This document shows, one piece after another, positions 32,741-41,729 of a stretch of 64,000 nucleotides of DNA. The notes below the pieces were generated by a model that saw only the letters and a program-made list of their open reading frames with translations, had not been told where the DNA came from and did no database searches. Position 1 is the first letter of the stretch, and every line of letters begins with the position of its first letter. The DNA comes from an uncultured Clostridia bacterium (GTDB lineage Bacteria > Bacillota > Clostridia > TANB77 > CAG-508), in the NCBI GenBank assembly GCA_949482135.1, contig CASYFC010000010.1, positions 1 through 64,000 of the forward strand, given 5' to 3'. Both the position numbers and the translations under genes were made by a program.

Positions 32741-34843
32741 ATGAATGCTATAATGAATGCTCCAGAGCTTGAGTGGCTCAAAGGAAATGTAAATGGAACG
32801 CCAGATGGCAAAAGTATTGCTGAAATGGAATTTAAGCGTACTAAGTTAAGCTTGGATTTACTTCAGTGGGTTTTTGATGGAAATTATGAAAAATTTACTG
32901 AGTGTCAGTTAGGTAATACAAAGCTTAGTAGAAAAAGTTTTTATGAAATTCAGCAATATACTCGTAGCACATTGAAAACAGATGCTGATAAATATGCTAT
33001 GGAAGCATATTTAGTTATTAACGATTTAGGAAAAATTATTTCTTTTGTTGAAGAAGTCGAAAGCAAATTACATATTCAGTCTATTGACCATGATGAACTT
33101 CTGTATGAAGGATTAAAAAGAATGCCTGAATTGTCTCCTACATTTGTATCACTTTCAGATGATTACAAGGAAATTATTTTGAAAGGATTAAGTACAAATT
33201 TTAATATGGGACAATTTATTCAGTCTGAGAATTTGCCTGCCAATTTGTTGCCATTGCAAGGCATTGATATCAAAAGCTTGAATTACTATATGCTTCATGT
33301 ATTCTATGATATTGCAGGTGCTGCAGGTCATGTGAAAAGCAATGGAAGTATTATTGTTACAGATGATTATTGGAAAAGCTTTAAATCAGCTAATAATGAA
33401 ATCTGTGATATGGTATGTGGAAAGTTAAGTGCACAGGAGGCATATAACGCATACTTATCAAAAAGAGCAGAAATGGTAAACTTACAACTTGAGGGCAATC
33501 AAGATATTGCAATTGTTAAAATATGTAATCTTCTAAGAGTGTATTCCCCTGATGAGGCTGAGCAAATTAAAAAAAGCTATTGCAATCTTCCAGTACAGGT
33601 TAGAGAAATGTTAACAAAAGAACTATCTAAAGATGGGATTACAGAAAATGGAATCCTTCTTTACTATGCTCCTGCTACATTATCTAATGCTGTTAACTAT
33701 TTCAAAAATAATCGTGATTCAGATGCAATTAATAAGGGAATTGAGATTATTCTTCCAATTTTAGCCAATATATATGGTTTGGTTAAAGCTAAGATAAATA
33801 AAGCAAATAAAGAAGAAAAGGTCTGTACAGTATTTATTGCAGATGTTGCTCAAAAAGCAAAACAGCCTTTAGAATTGCCAAATTATAAATTTGATTTTAT
33901 AGATGTAAATGGGAATTATGATGTTAAATGCGATATTTTGGAGAAAATTAATCTTCCTACTATTCAAAAGCCAATTATTACTGGAAGTAATGTACTGGTG
34001 ATTGCGTTAGGTGGTGGTTCAGACTGTATTCAAGCAACGATGCTTGGGAAATTTGTACTTAAAGGTTGCAGAAATGTGATTTCTATCCGTACATACAAAA
34101 CATCTTCCCAGAACGAGAATGGAGAAATGGATAAAGAAAGAAAAATTTATAATCCTAAAGAAGTTCTTTCTGATGGAGTATATCTTTGTGATATTAATAC
34201 CAGTGCAGAAGGAAGATTTTTTGAAAATATGCCATCTCAAATAGGAATGAATTCGTATCTGATTATTGATAATGAAGATGGAACATTATTTTCTAAAATA
34301 CAAAGTGTTATTCAACATATTGAGATAAATTCTGGTGATGTTATTGATACTATTTTGGGTGTTGATACAGGTGGAGATTGTTTGTATCCTATTAAAAAGG
34401 ATGCTACTAATTCTGAAACTACACCAGACCAGGATAGAATTGGTCTTGAAACAATAATACAGTTTGAAAAATTTGGATTTAAAGTTTTCAATTCTATTGT
34501 TGCTCCTGGAATAGATAGTCCCAATGGCATTACAACTGAAATTTTAACTAAAGCAAATGCTATTTCATATCAGTTATCTATGCAGGAGAGAGAAGATATT
34601 CTTGAAATGTATTACAAGTGGAATATGACAGGAGATGATATCAAGAGATTTGGTAAGACATCACTTATATGGCAGTCAGCTTTGAGAAAACAAAGAGGAC
34701 TTGTAACAGTCAATATTCCTTTGAAAAATGTTCTTAGCGAAGATAATCCGTGGATTCCGACAGTTACAATAACAGACATTTCCGAAATGATTATTTTTAT
34801 GAAAACATCAGATTGCTTGAATGCAATTAGATTGTTTGAATAA
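32741..34843 (+). CDS. Large protein with DUF1152-like C-terminal domain
   Basis: 700 residues, cytoplasmic. The C-terminal half resembles DUF1152: LVIALGGGSDCIQATMLGKF, DTILGVDTGGDCLYP, TTPDQDRIGLETI and IVAPGIDSPNGITTE. Members of that group are uncharacterised Gly-rich nucleotide-binding-like proteins. The N-terminal half contains INDLGK, IDHDELLYEG and HVFYDIAGAAGH, scattered His/Asp that recall an HD-type hydrolase without proving it. I chose the ATG at 32741, behind GGAGGTAC; an in-frame ATG at 32726 overlaps that site. It diverges from the SpoIIID-like gene. Confidence 0.6.
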   Translation: MNAIMNAPELEWLKGNVNGTPDGKSIAEMEFKRTKLSLDLLQWVFDGNYEKFTECQLGNTKLSRKSFYEIQQYTRSTLKTDADKYAMEAYLVINDLGKIISFVEEVESKLHIQSIDHDELLYEGLKRMPELSPTFVSLSDDYKEIILKGLSTNFNMGQFIQSENLPANLLPLQGIDIKSLNYYMLHVFYDIAGAAGHVKSNGSIIVTDDYWKSFKSANNEICDMVCGKLSAQEAYNAYLSKRAEMVNLQLEGNQDIAIVKICNLLRVYSPDEAEQIKKSYCNLPVQVREMLTKELSKDGITENGILLYYAPATLSNAVNYFKNNRDSDAINKGIEIILPILANIYGLVKAKINKANKEEKVCTVFIADVAQKAKQPLELPNYKFDFIDVNGNYDVKCDILEKINLPTIQKPIITGSNVLVIALGGGSDCIQATMLGKFVLKGCRNVISIRTYKTSSQNENGEMDKERKIYNPKEVLSDGVYLCDINTSAEGRFFENMPSQIGMNSYLIIDNEDGTLFSKIQSVIQHIEINSGDVIDTILGVDTGGDCLYPIKKDATNSETTPDQDRIGLETIIQFEKFGFKVFNSIVAPGIDSPNGITTEILTKANAISYQLSMQEREDILEMYYKWNMTGDDIKRFGKTSLIWQSALRKQRGLVTVNIPLKNVLSEDNPWIPTVTITDISEMIIFMKTSDCLNAIRLFE

Positions 34844-34850
34844 AGGTGTG

Positions 34851-34879
34851 CCCCCATTGCTACTTGTTAGCAATGGGGG
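34851..34879 (+). terminator. Hairpin terminator after the DUF1152-like gene
   Basis: CCCCCATTGCTA (34851-34862) pairs perfectly with TAGCAATGGGGG (34868-34879). The following sequence is not T-rich, so termination efficiency is uncertain. Confidence 0.65.
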
Positions 34880-34915
34880 TTACATGCATATTTGAAGAAT
34901 TTTTTTGGAAAATAC

Positions 34916-34944
34916 TTGAAATAAATTCAACTTTTTAGTATAAT
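34916..34944 (+). promoter_or_regulatory. Promoter of the manganese-riboswitch operon
   Basis: TTGAAA, 17-base spacer, TATAAT, about 15 bases before the riboswitch. Confidence 0.7.
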
Positions 34945-34957
34945 TCTAATAGAATAT

Positions 34958-35045
34958 TTAAAAGGGAGTAACTTGAAAATTACTAATCAACAATCTCGAT
35001 ATTAATCTGGTTAGTAAAACCTTTAAGGTAAGTGAGACTTTTAAA
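34958..35045 (+). ncRNA. yybP-ykoY (Mn2+) riboswitch aptamer
   Basis: The leader begins AAAAGGGAGTAAC, matching the L1 signature (GGGGAGUA), has a middle loop with ACAATCTCGAT, and closes with GTGAGACTTTT, whose CTTTT pairs with the initial AAAAG (helix P1). This matches the yybP-ykoY class that senses Mn2+ and often precedes P-type ATPase, MntP or TerC genes. The 3' strand of P1 overlaps the following terminator, so metal binding would allow read-through. Assigned by pattern, not by covariance search. Confidence 0.78.
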
Positions 35046-35092
35046 GAAATAAACTGATTTTAGCTTATTTCTTTAAGAGTCTTATTTTGTTT
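35035..35092 (+). terminator. Riboswitch-controlled terminator
   Basis: AGACTTTTAAAGAAATAA (35035-35052) pairs with TTATTTCTTTAAGAGTCT (35065-35082), 17 of 18 pairs, then TATTTTGTTT. Its first bases (AGACTTTT) are shared with the riboswitch P1 helix, so the two structures exclude each other. Confidence 0.82.
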
Positions 35093-35142
35093 AATAGCAA
35101 TAAATAAGATTTATCTCCAATTAGTTTATGAAAGGAGGATAT

Positions 35143-36036
35143 ATGAATACAGAAATTATTAATTTTAAAGCAACAGATGGTTTTGAAAATGATGGATATA
35201 TAATAAATAGTAATTCAAAAAAAGTTATTATTTCAATTCATGGAATGAGTAGCGATTGCTTTAAAGAAAGAGATAGATTCATTTCTAGAAAAGCTTTAAA
35301 AAATGGATTTGCATATTTTGCATTTAATAATCGTGGAAGTGAACTTGTAAAATATATTAGGAAAACAATAGATGGAAAACAGATAAAACTTTTGGGTGGA
35401 ACAACTTATGAAGAACCACTAGAATCATATTATGATATAAAAGGTGCTATTTTAAAAGCAATTGAGCTTGGATACGAAGAAATTTATTTGCAAGGTCATA
35501 GTTTAGGAACAACTAAAATAATTTACACATATAACAAACTAAAAAACGAAAATTCAGAATTGTTAAAACATATAAAAGGTATTATATTATTATCTCTAGT
35601 AGATATACCAAGAACTTTAAAAATATTTTTAAATACAAATTATGATATTATTTTAAAGTATGCAGAAGAAAAAGAAAGTAAAAATGAATTATTAGATTTG
35701 ATGCCTAATGGAAGTTTTATTCATCCAATAAGCGTAAAAACATTTTTAAGGTATGCTAAGAATAATAAAGAAATAAATTTTGCACAATATAGTAATAAAG
35801 AGTATAATTTTGATGAATTAAATAATATAGAAGTTCCACTATTTATGAGATGGGGAAATTCTAATGAAATGATAGAACAGGATGCCGAAGTTTTAGTGGA
35901 ATTATTAAATAGAAAGATAATTAACAAAAATAAAGATATTAATTTTGTTGATGGTGCGGATCATGGATATACAGGAAAAGAAGAAGTTTTATCAACAGAA
36001 ATAATAGATTTTTTAAATAACTTAGCTAAAAAATAA
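35143..36036 (+). CDS. Alpha/beta hydrolase
   Basis: 297 residues. The nucleophile elbow is LQGHSLGTTK; the catalytic His is probably in GADHGYTGKEE at the end. The N-terminus has VIISIHGMSSDCFKERDRF (oxyanion region) and FAFNNRGSE. It resembles DUF1749-like hydrolases; the substrate is unknown. It starts with ATG at 35143 behind AAAGGAGG; the upstream in-frame ATG at 35128 precedes that site. It lies behind a Mn2+ riboswitch and 29 bases before the P-type ATPase gene, so it is probably co-induced by manganese. Confidence 0.8.
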   Translation: MNTEIINFKATDGFENDGYIINSNSKKVIISIHGMSSDCFKERDRFISRKALKNGFAYFAFNNRGSELVKYIRKTIDGKQIKLLGGTTYEEPLESYYDIKGAILKAIELGYEEIYLQGHSLGTTKIIYTYNKLKNENSELLKHIKGIILLSLVDIPRTLKIFLNTNYDIILKYAEEKESKNELLDLMPNGSFIHPISVKTFLRYAKNNKEINFAQYSNKEYNFDELNNIEVPLFMRWGNSNEMIEQDAEVLVELLNRKIINKNKDINFVDGADHGYTGKEEVLSTEIIDFLNNLAKK

Positions 36037-36065
36037 AATTATAAATAAAATTAGGAGGAATTAAA

Positions 36066-38756
36066 ATGGAAGAAAAATGGTTTTGTAAATCATTAAAAGA
36101 AACTGCCAAAATACTTGAAACAGACATTGAAAAAGGTTTATCTCAAGAAGAAGTAAACAAACGTTATGAAAAATATGGACATAATGAGTTAAAAGCAAAA
36201 GCTAAAAAATCATTGTTACTTAAATTTTTAGAACAATTTAAAGATTTTATGATTATTGTTTTAATTGTTGCAGCAGTTGTCTCTGGTATTGTTGGAGTTC
36301 AACAAGGTGAAGGAATTGCTGATACAATTATTATTTTAATAGTAGTTGTTGTAAATGCTATTATAGGAGTTGCTCAAGAAAATAAAGCTGAAAAATCTTT
36401 AGAGGCACTTCAAAAATTAAGTAGTCATGTGGCTAAAGTAATAAGAGATGGTAAATTAACTGTTGTACAATCAGCAGATTTAGTGCCAGGAGATATTATA
36501 GTATTAGATACTGGTGATTTTATTCCAGCAGATTTAAGAATTATTGAAGCTGTAAATTTAAAATCTCAAGAATCAGCCTTAACAGGAGAGTCAGTTCCAG
36601 TAGAAAAAACAGCAGACACTATTGAAGATGAAAGTGTTGGAATTGGGGATAGAAAAAATATGTTATTTTCTTCTAGCTTAATAACTTATGGTAGAGGAAA
36701 AGGTATAGTTGTTGAAACAGCAATGAAAACAGAAGTTGGTAAAATTGCTGAGATGATAAGTGAGGTTGAAGATAGCGAAACACCACTTCAAAAGAAATTA
36801 AATGGATTAGGAAAAACTTTAGGAATTGTTGCATTGGTAATATGTGCAGTAATATTTGTAGTTGGATTACTTTATGGAAAAGCACCACTTACAATGTTTA
36901 TGACAGCAGTATCACTTGCTGTTGCTGCAATACCAGAAGGTTTAGCAGCAGTATCTACAATAGTTCTTGCTATTGGTGTACAAAGAATGGTAAAAAGAAA
37001 TGCTATTGTTAAAAAATTACCAGCTGTTGAAACTTTAGGTAGTGCATCAGTTATTTGTTCAGATAAAACAGGAACATTAACGCAAAATAAAATGACAGTT
37101 AAGAAAATATTTACAAATGGGGAATTAGTAGATTTAGAAAAAATTACAGAGTTTAACGAAGAAAATACACTTTTATTCCAAGCAGAAATGCTTTGTAATG
37201 ATACGAAAGTTGCAGAAGATGGAAGTTTAACAGGAGATCCAACAGAAACAGCTTTAATTGATATGGGAAATAAAGTAGGATTTAAACTTGAAAATTACCC
37301 AAGAGTTGCAGAATTGCCTTTCGATTCAGATAGAAAATTAATGACAACAGTTCACAAAATAGGTGATAAATTTTACATTTTCACTAAAGGTGGAGTTGAC
37401 GAATTACTTGCTTGTTGTAGTTCTTATCAGAAAAATGGAGAAGTATTGTCTGATTTAAGTAATTATAAAGAAAGAATTCAAGAATGTAATAAAACAATGG
37501 CACAAAGTGCATTAAGAGTTTTATCAGCTGCTTATAAAGTGGTAAATCATCCTTTAACAGATGATGATATGAAAAAATTAGAGTCTGGTTTAACATTTAT
37601 TGGTATGGTTGGAATGATAGATCCACCAAGGGAAGAAGCAAAAGAAGCTGTAAAAAAATGTATTTCAGCAGGTATAAAAACAGTTATGATTACAGGTGAT
37701 CATAAAATTACAGCTACAGCGATTGCAAAAGAATTAGGAATTTTAAACGATGAAAAAGAAGCTATAACAGGAGCAGAACTTGAAAATATGTCTGATGAAG
37801 AATTAAAGAAAAAAGTTAGAAATATTTCAGTTTATGCAAGAGTTTCTCCAGAACATAAAGTTCGTATAGTAAAAGCTTGGCAAGCAAATGGTGAAATAGT
37901 TGCTATGACAGGTGATGGTGTAAATGATGCACCAGCTTTAAAGAAAGCAGATATTGGTTGTGCAATGGGTGTTGTTGGTACAGATGTTGCTAAAGAAGCT
38001 GCAGATGTAATTTTGACTGATGATAATTTCGCAACAGTTGTTGCAGCCGTTGAAGAGGGAAGAAGAATATATACTAATATTTTAAAAGCAATAGCTTTCT
38101 TGTTATCAAGTAATGTTGGTGAAATTGTTGTGTTATTTTTGGCAATATTATTAACACCTATTTTTGCAAGTCAGTTTGGTATTACAGATGAATATATTAA
38201 TGAGCTTAATATATTATTACCAGTACAACTTTTATGGATAAACTTAGTTACAGATTCACTTCCAGCATTAGCTTTAGCAGTAGATCCTGCTGAAAAAGGA
38301 ATAATGAAAAGAAAACCTTTAAAAAATAAAGGAATATTTACTAAAGGAATGACATGGAGAATTATTTATCAAGGAGTTATGATAGGACTTCTTACATTAG
38401 CTGCCTTTGTGCTAGGTTTAGCAACAGAAGGTGTATCTGTTTCAGAAAAAATTGCTATAGGTGAAACAATGGCCTTTACAGTTCTTGCACTTTCAGAACT
38501 TGTTCATGTATTTAATATTAGAAATAATAAAGAATCTGTATTTAAAACAAATCCATTTAATAATGGAAAATTAATTTTAGCAATATTCGTATCAGCTACT
38601 TTAATGCTTACAGTACTATTAGTGCCATCTTTAAGAGATATTTTTGGTATTACAGTATTGCCATTACACAAATTAGAAGAAACAATTCTTTTAGTATTTG
38701 CTCCTTTAGTTATTGTTGAAATATTTAAATTATTAAAAATAAATGGAAAAGACTAA
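36066..38756 (+). CDS. P-type cation-transporting ATPase (P2 class, Ca2+/Mn2+-like)
   Basis: 896 residues. The phosphorylated Asp333 is in CSDKTGTLTQNKM. Also present are the actuator motif LTGESVPVEK, the hinge MTGDGVNDAPALK, and the transport-site motifs PEGLAAVSTIVLAIG (M4) and LLWINLVTDSLPALALAVD (M6), typical of Ca2+-ATPases. The Mn2+ riboswitch upstream suggests that it exports manganese, as the related riboswitch-controlled ATPase of Lactococcus does. It starts with ATG behind TTAGGAGGAA. The cation specificity is inferred. Confidence 0.92.
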   Translation: MEEKWFCKSLKETAKILETDIEKGLSQEEVNKRYEKYGHNELKAKAKKSLLLKFLEQFKDFMIIVLIVAAVVSGIVGVQQGEGIADTIIILIVVVVNAIIGVAQENKAEKSLEALQKLSSHVAKVIRDGKLTVVQSADLVPGDIIVLDTGDFIPADLRIIEAVNLKSQESALTGESVPVEKTADTIEDESVGIGDRKNMLFSSSLITYGRGKGIVVETAMKTEVGKIAEMISEVEDSETPLQKKLNGLGKTLGIVALVICAVIFVVGLLYGKAPLTMFMTAVSLAVAAIPEGLAAVSTIVLAIGVQRMVKRNAIVKKLPAVETLGSASVICSDKTGTLTQNKMTVKKIFTNGELVDLEKITEFNEENTLLFQAEMLCNDTKVAEDGSLTGDPTETALIDMGNKVGFKLENYPRVAELPFDSDRKLMTTVHKIGDKFYIFTKGGVDELLACCSSYQKNGEVLSDLSNYKERIQECNKTMAQSALRVLSAAYKVVNHPLTDDDMKKLESGLTFIGMVGMIDPPREEAKEAVKKCISAGIKTVMITGDHKITATAIAKELGILNDEKEAITGAELENMSDEELKKKVRNISVYARVSPEHKVRIVKAWQANGEIVAMTGDGVNDAPALKKADIGCAMGVVGTDVAKEAADVILTDDNFATVVAAVEEGRRIYTNILKAIAFLLSSNVGEIVVLFLAILLTPIFASQFGITDEYINELNILLPVQLLWINLVTDSLPALALAVDPAEKGIMKRKPLKNKGIFTKGMTWRIIYQGVMIGLLTLAAFVLGLATEGVSVSEKIAIGETMAFTVLALSELVHVFNIRNNKESVFKTNPFNNGKLILAIFVSATLMLTVLLVPSLRDIFGITVLPLHKLEETILLVFAPLVIVEIFKLLKINGKD

Positions 38757-38764
38757 TTATTAAG

Positions 38765-38809
38765 AACAGAGCCTGTAAAAACTAAAAGTTTAACAGGCTC
38801 TGTTTTTTT
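38765..38809 (+). terminator. Terminator of the ATPase operon
   Basis: AACAGAGCCTGT (38765-38776) pairs with ACAGGCTCTGTT (38793-38804), followed by TTTTTT. Confidence 0.9.
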
Positions 38810-38888
38810 ATCTTATCTTAAAATTTGATTAAAGTATTGAATTTTCGACAAAATAATATATAATAATATTGTTAGGAGAAAATGAGAT

Positions 38889-39896
38889 ATGCTATATGGA
38901 ATGGAAGAATTCGATGATGAATTTGGTCTTATCCAAAAAGAGACCTTGAATGTGAAAAAAGTAAGTTTTGTAATAGCTATAATTGTTTTACTTATTATAG
39001 TATTTTCTTGTTTTATATTTTCTAAAGTTTCTAAAAATAAGGAAAATAATGTTTCTCAAGGTACAGTACCAAATTATCAAGAACAATTAAATAATGAAGT
39101 TAATAATGAACAATTAGCACAGCTACCAAATGAAGATGTACAAGTAGATAAAATAACTAATGTTAATGCTGTCCAAGAATATAATGGAGATCATAAACAA
39201 ATTGCTGAACATAGTATAGAATTAAATATACTTCCTGTTGCTAATGTAGAAGGACATAAATTAATAAAAGATATATATTATTCTGAAGAAAAACAAGTTT
39301 ATTTAACCTTTGATGATGGACCTTCTAAAGATATAACACCACAAATCTTAGATATATTAAAAGAAAATGATGTTAAAGCCACTTTTTTTGTTTTGGGAGC
39401 AAGAGTAGATTTATATCCAGAAACTCTAAAAAGAGAATATAACGAAGGTCATTATATAGCAAATCATGGTTATTCTCATGAATATTCACGAATATATCAA
39501 AATAAAGATACAGTTTATGATGAATTTAATCAATGTGAAGTTTCAATAAAAAATGCTTTAGGAAAACAAGAGTATAAATCATATTTATTTAGATTTCCAG
39601 GAGGCTCGCGAGGAGGTCGTTACGAAAAAGTAAAGGCAGAAGCAAGGCAATTACTTGAAGAATATGGTGTGGCATATACAAATTGGAACTGTCTAACAGG
39701 AGATGCAGCAGGTAAAAAAACTAAAGATGCATGTATACAAGAAATGTTAGAATCTAAAGGAAATCAAAATAGTGTAGTATTACTTATGCATGATGCTAAC
39801 GACAAATCTCAAACAGTAGAAGCTCTTCCAGAAATAATTCAATATTATAAAAACGAAGGTTATACTTTTAAAAATTTTTATGAAATATTTAAATAA
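38889..39896 (+). CDS. Membrane-anchored polysaccharide deacetylase (NodB domain)
   Basis: 335 residues. A short cytoplasmic N-terminus is followed by one membrane segment (about 24-44, VSFVIAIIVLLIIVFSCFIF) and an Asn/Gln-rich linker. The NodB domain starts near residue 135: catalytic pair Asp142-Asp143 in YLTFDDGPS, metal ligands His193 and His197 in NHGYSHEY, FRFPGGSRG and the C-terminal LLMHD. It is probably a peptidoglycan or glycan N-deacetylase (PgdA-like) acting outside the membrane. It starts with ATG behind TTAGGAG. Confidence 0.9.
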   Translation: MLYGMEEFDDEFGLIQKETLNVKKVSFVIAIIVLLIIVFSCFIFSKVSKNKENNVSQGTVPNYQEQLNNEVNNEQLAQLPNEDVQVDKITNVNAVQEYNGDHKQIAEHSIELNILPVANVEGHKLIKDIYYSEEKQVYLTFDDGPSKDITPQILDILKENDVKATFFVLGARVDLYPETLKREYNEGHYIANHGYSHEYSRIYQNKDTVYDEFNQCEVSIKNALGKQEYKSYLFRFPGGSRGGRYEKVKAEARQLLEEYGVAYTNWNCLTGDAAGKKTKDACIQEMLESKGNQNSVVLLMHDANDKSQTVEALPEIIQYYKNEGYTFKNFYEIFK

Positions 39897-39909
39897 TATA
39901 AAATACAAT

Positions 39910-39946
39910 AAAACTACAGTTGGTTTATACTAATTGTAGTTTTTTA
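39910..39946 (+). terminator. Terminator after the deacetylase gene
   Basis: AAAACTACAGTT (39910-39921) pairs with AATTGTAGTTTT (39932-39943), followed by TTT. Confidence 0.8.
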
Positions 39947-39985
39947 TTAGCAATTGTAAAAAATTAATAATGTTAAAATGAAAAC

Positions 39986-40015
39986 TTTGCTTTTTTATGT
40001 AAAGTATGTTATAAT
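39986..40015 (+). promoter_or_regulatory. Promoter with TTTATGTAAA in the spacer
   Basis: TTTGCT, an 18-base spacer containing TTTTTATGTAAAGTATGT, then TATAAT. The same layout is found at 32656-32684 (minus), 48990-49019 (minus) and 63864-63893. A small stem AACACC/GGTGTT follows in the leader at about 40044-40062. Confidence 0.7.
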
Positions 40016-40116
40016 ATCATCATATTTTTTATAAATCCCTCGAAACACCCGCTTTAGGTGTTTATATAGTAATAATGTAACTGAAAATTTATCAACAAAT
40101 TTAGGAGGGCATGAAT

Positions 40117-40878
40117 ATGCTTAAAAGTATTAAAACTCTGGAGGAACTGATGAACGAGGCAATCAAAATCAAAAATAAAGAAAAAGTGATTGTTTTTTGG
40201 CCACACTTTAACAAACATCAGGAGCAGGCGTACACATTAGCTGATGATTATTTCATAAGTGAACGGACTTATAACACTAACAATGGCGTAATAGCATTTT
40301 ATATGCAGAACGCCTTGTATGTTATTCCATACTTTAATGAAATTACCAAAATTTTAGAAGAAGAAGGATTTGAACAAAGTGATATGTTTGTTCCATTTTC
40401 TAACCGTGAGTACCCCATTGAATACAAGGAAAAATGGGAAGCTCTGATGGTAGAAGCTCATGTACTGCAGGAAGAAAGCTACCAGCAGGAATGCCTGGAA
40501 TATTCAGCAATGTTAGGTGTATCTCCAATAGATCCGGAACTTTTGAGTCAGAAATGTATGATAGTTCCTGGTGAAGGGATACTTGTAAATCATCCAGATA
40601 AAGAGCCTGAAAGAAAATTCCCTGTTGTTTGTGGATATTGCTGTGATAATATGACTTTGGAATACCTGGGGAGATACTTTGTAAATGTCAAGAATGGCAT
40701 TATCACATTTGTGAATGCAGATGGCAAACAGTATATTACCAGAAGTGAAGAGGTTCACAGACAACTGTTTGACAAAGGATATCGATTCACTAGCCGGTTT
40801 GAAGAGATTTTTAAAGAAGATGAAGAACCAGCAGAGGATGAGTTTGCGGAACTCTGGAATAAACTTACAATAGCATAA
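40117..40878 (+). CDS. Unknown cytoplasmic protein
   Basis: 253 residues. I do not recognise a family. It has no membrane segment or signal peptide. It contains a Cys-rich patch VVCGYCCDNMTLEY near residue 170, and the tail is acidic (EDEEPAEDEFAELW). The start is ATG 40117, seven bases after AGGAGGG; an ATG at 40111 is too close to that site. Codon use is richer in G and C than nearby genes, as in the SpoIIID-like and 48372-48911 genes, with which it shares its promoter type. It stands alone between two terminators. Confidence 0.65.
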   Translation: MLKSIKTLEELMNEAIKIKNKEKVIVFWPHFNKHQEQAYTLADDYFISERTYNTNNGVIAFYMQNALYVIPYFNEITKILEEEGFEQSDMFVPFSNREYPIEYKEKWEALMVEAHVLQEESYQQECLEYSAMLGVSPIDPELLSQKCMIVPGEGILVNHPDKEPERKFPVVCGYCCDNMTLEYLGRYFVNVKNGIITFVNADGKQYITRSEEVHRQLFDKGYRFTSRFEEIFKEDEEPAEDEFAELWNKLTIA

Positions 40879-40910
40879 TTCAAAACTGAATAACGACTGG
40901 AAATTCAGAG

Positions 40911-40946
40911 AAAACGGGTTGAGCAAGTAGAGCTTAACCCGTTTTT
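40911..40946 (+). terminator. Terminator after the 253-residue unknown gene
   Basis: AAAACGGGTT and AACCCGTTTT with inner AGC/GCT pairing, followed by TTTT. Confidence 0.85.
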
Positions 40947-41039
40947 ACATATTAAAATAATAAATAAATTTATACATATCTATTGACAAAACAAATATAT
41001 TTGTGCTAAGATATTTATTGTTGATGAAACAACAAGTAT

Positions 41040-41122
41040 GCGGATGTGGCGGAACTGGCAGACGCGCTAGACTTAGGATCTAGTGGGAGACCGTGGGGGT
41101 TCAAGTCCTCTCATCCGCACCA
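41040..41122 (+). tRNA. tRNA-Leu (anticodon UAG)
   Basis: The acceptor GCGGATG pairs with CATCCGC, followed by A and encoded CCA. The anticodon stem-loop is CTAGA-CTTAGGA-TCTAG, anticodon TAG. A long variable arm and a T-loop TTCAAGT mark a class II tRNA. It is the integration site of the mobile element that begins at its 3' end. Confidence 0.95.
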
Positions 41123-41125
41123 AAA
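41115..41125 (+). mobile_element. Attachment core, left (attL)
   Basis: CCGCACCAAAA at the 3' end of tRNA-Leu; the same 11 bases recur at 48150-48160 and mark the other end of the element. Confidence 0.7.
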
Positions 41126-41164
41126 ACAGCTGAATTTAAACCAAATTCAGCTGTTTTCATTTTT
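41125..41164 (+). terminator. Terminator of tRNA-Leu
   Basis: AACAGCTGAATTT pairs with AAATTCAGCTGTT (13 bp), followed by TTCATTTTT. It starts within the attachment core, so it was created or carried in by the element. Confidence 0.8.
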
Positions 41165-41268
41165 ATTCAAAAGTATTGGCAAGTACTGATATAACTATAT
41201 TATAGGTTCTTTTCATTATTCAACCTATTTTCAAAATTATTTAAAATTATTCATTGTTTTTTCACTTC

Positions 41269-41309
41269 TGCACACAATATGCACACAGAATTGCACACAT
41301 TGCACACAA
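41269..41309. repeat. Arm-type repeats, left end of the element
   Basis: TGCACACAATATGCACACA plus two more TTGCACACA copies. The 19-bp unit recurs exactly at 48076-48094. Probably integrase or excisionase binding sites. Confidence 0.7.
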
Positions 41310-41338
41310 AAATAAGGCTGTAAAAACAGCCTTATTTT
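41309..41338 (-). terminator. Terminator at the end of the minus-strand element operon
   Basis: AAAATAAGGCTGT and ACAGCCTTATTTT form a 13-bp stem; symmetrical, so it could work on both strands. Confidence 0.85.
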
Positions 41339-41353
41339 AAATGATTTATATAA

Positions 41354-41662
41354 TTATCTTTCTTCTTCAAAATCATTTAATATTTGCTTTGTTAATTCTT
41401 CAATTTCTTCGTTAATTATATATATCCAGTTGTCAGAGTATTCCGACAACAGCTTTTGTTGTTTTGGTGTTAGTTGTTCGTTTAAGTCATTAAACATTTT
41501 CTGTTCTTCCTTAAATAGTGTATCTAGTTCAGTATTATCTCTTTGCAAATACTCTATAATATCGTCAACTCTGTATATGTAATATTTTTTCTTAAAATCA
41601 GTATATGTTTCCAAAGTTTCTTCTTTTGTTTCAAGTTTTTGTTTTATTTCATTTAAACTCAT
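41354..41662 (-). CDS. Small helical protein of the mobile element
   Basis: 102 residues, highly charged and helical (IKQKLETKEETLETYTDFKK), no known motif. It starts with ATG behind AAAGATGG. It is the last gene of the minus-strand set, downstream of the MobV relaxase, so it may be a mobilization accessory. I cannot assign a function. Confidence 0.6.
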   Translation of the reverse strand: MSLNEIKQKLETKEETLETYTDFKKKYYIYRVDDIIEYLQRDNTELDTLFKEEQKMFNDLNEQLTPKQQKLLSEYSDNWIYIINEEIEELTKQILNDFEEER

Positions 41663-41729
41663 TATTTACCATCTTTCAATTATTTTTCCTTATTTAAGCC
41701 ATATATAAAAGAACCATATATAAAAGAAT

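Noticed and set aside
37384-37596. Short antisense frames inside the P-type ATPase gene
   Set aside because: Fully inside a strongly supported gene, with no initiation signals.
41269-41309. CRISPR array suggested by repeated GCACACA
   Set aside because: Repeats are too short and unevenly spaced and recur at the other end of the element; they fit integrase arm sites. No cas genes are present.
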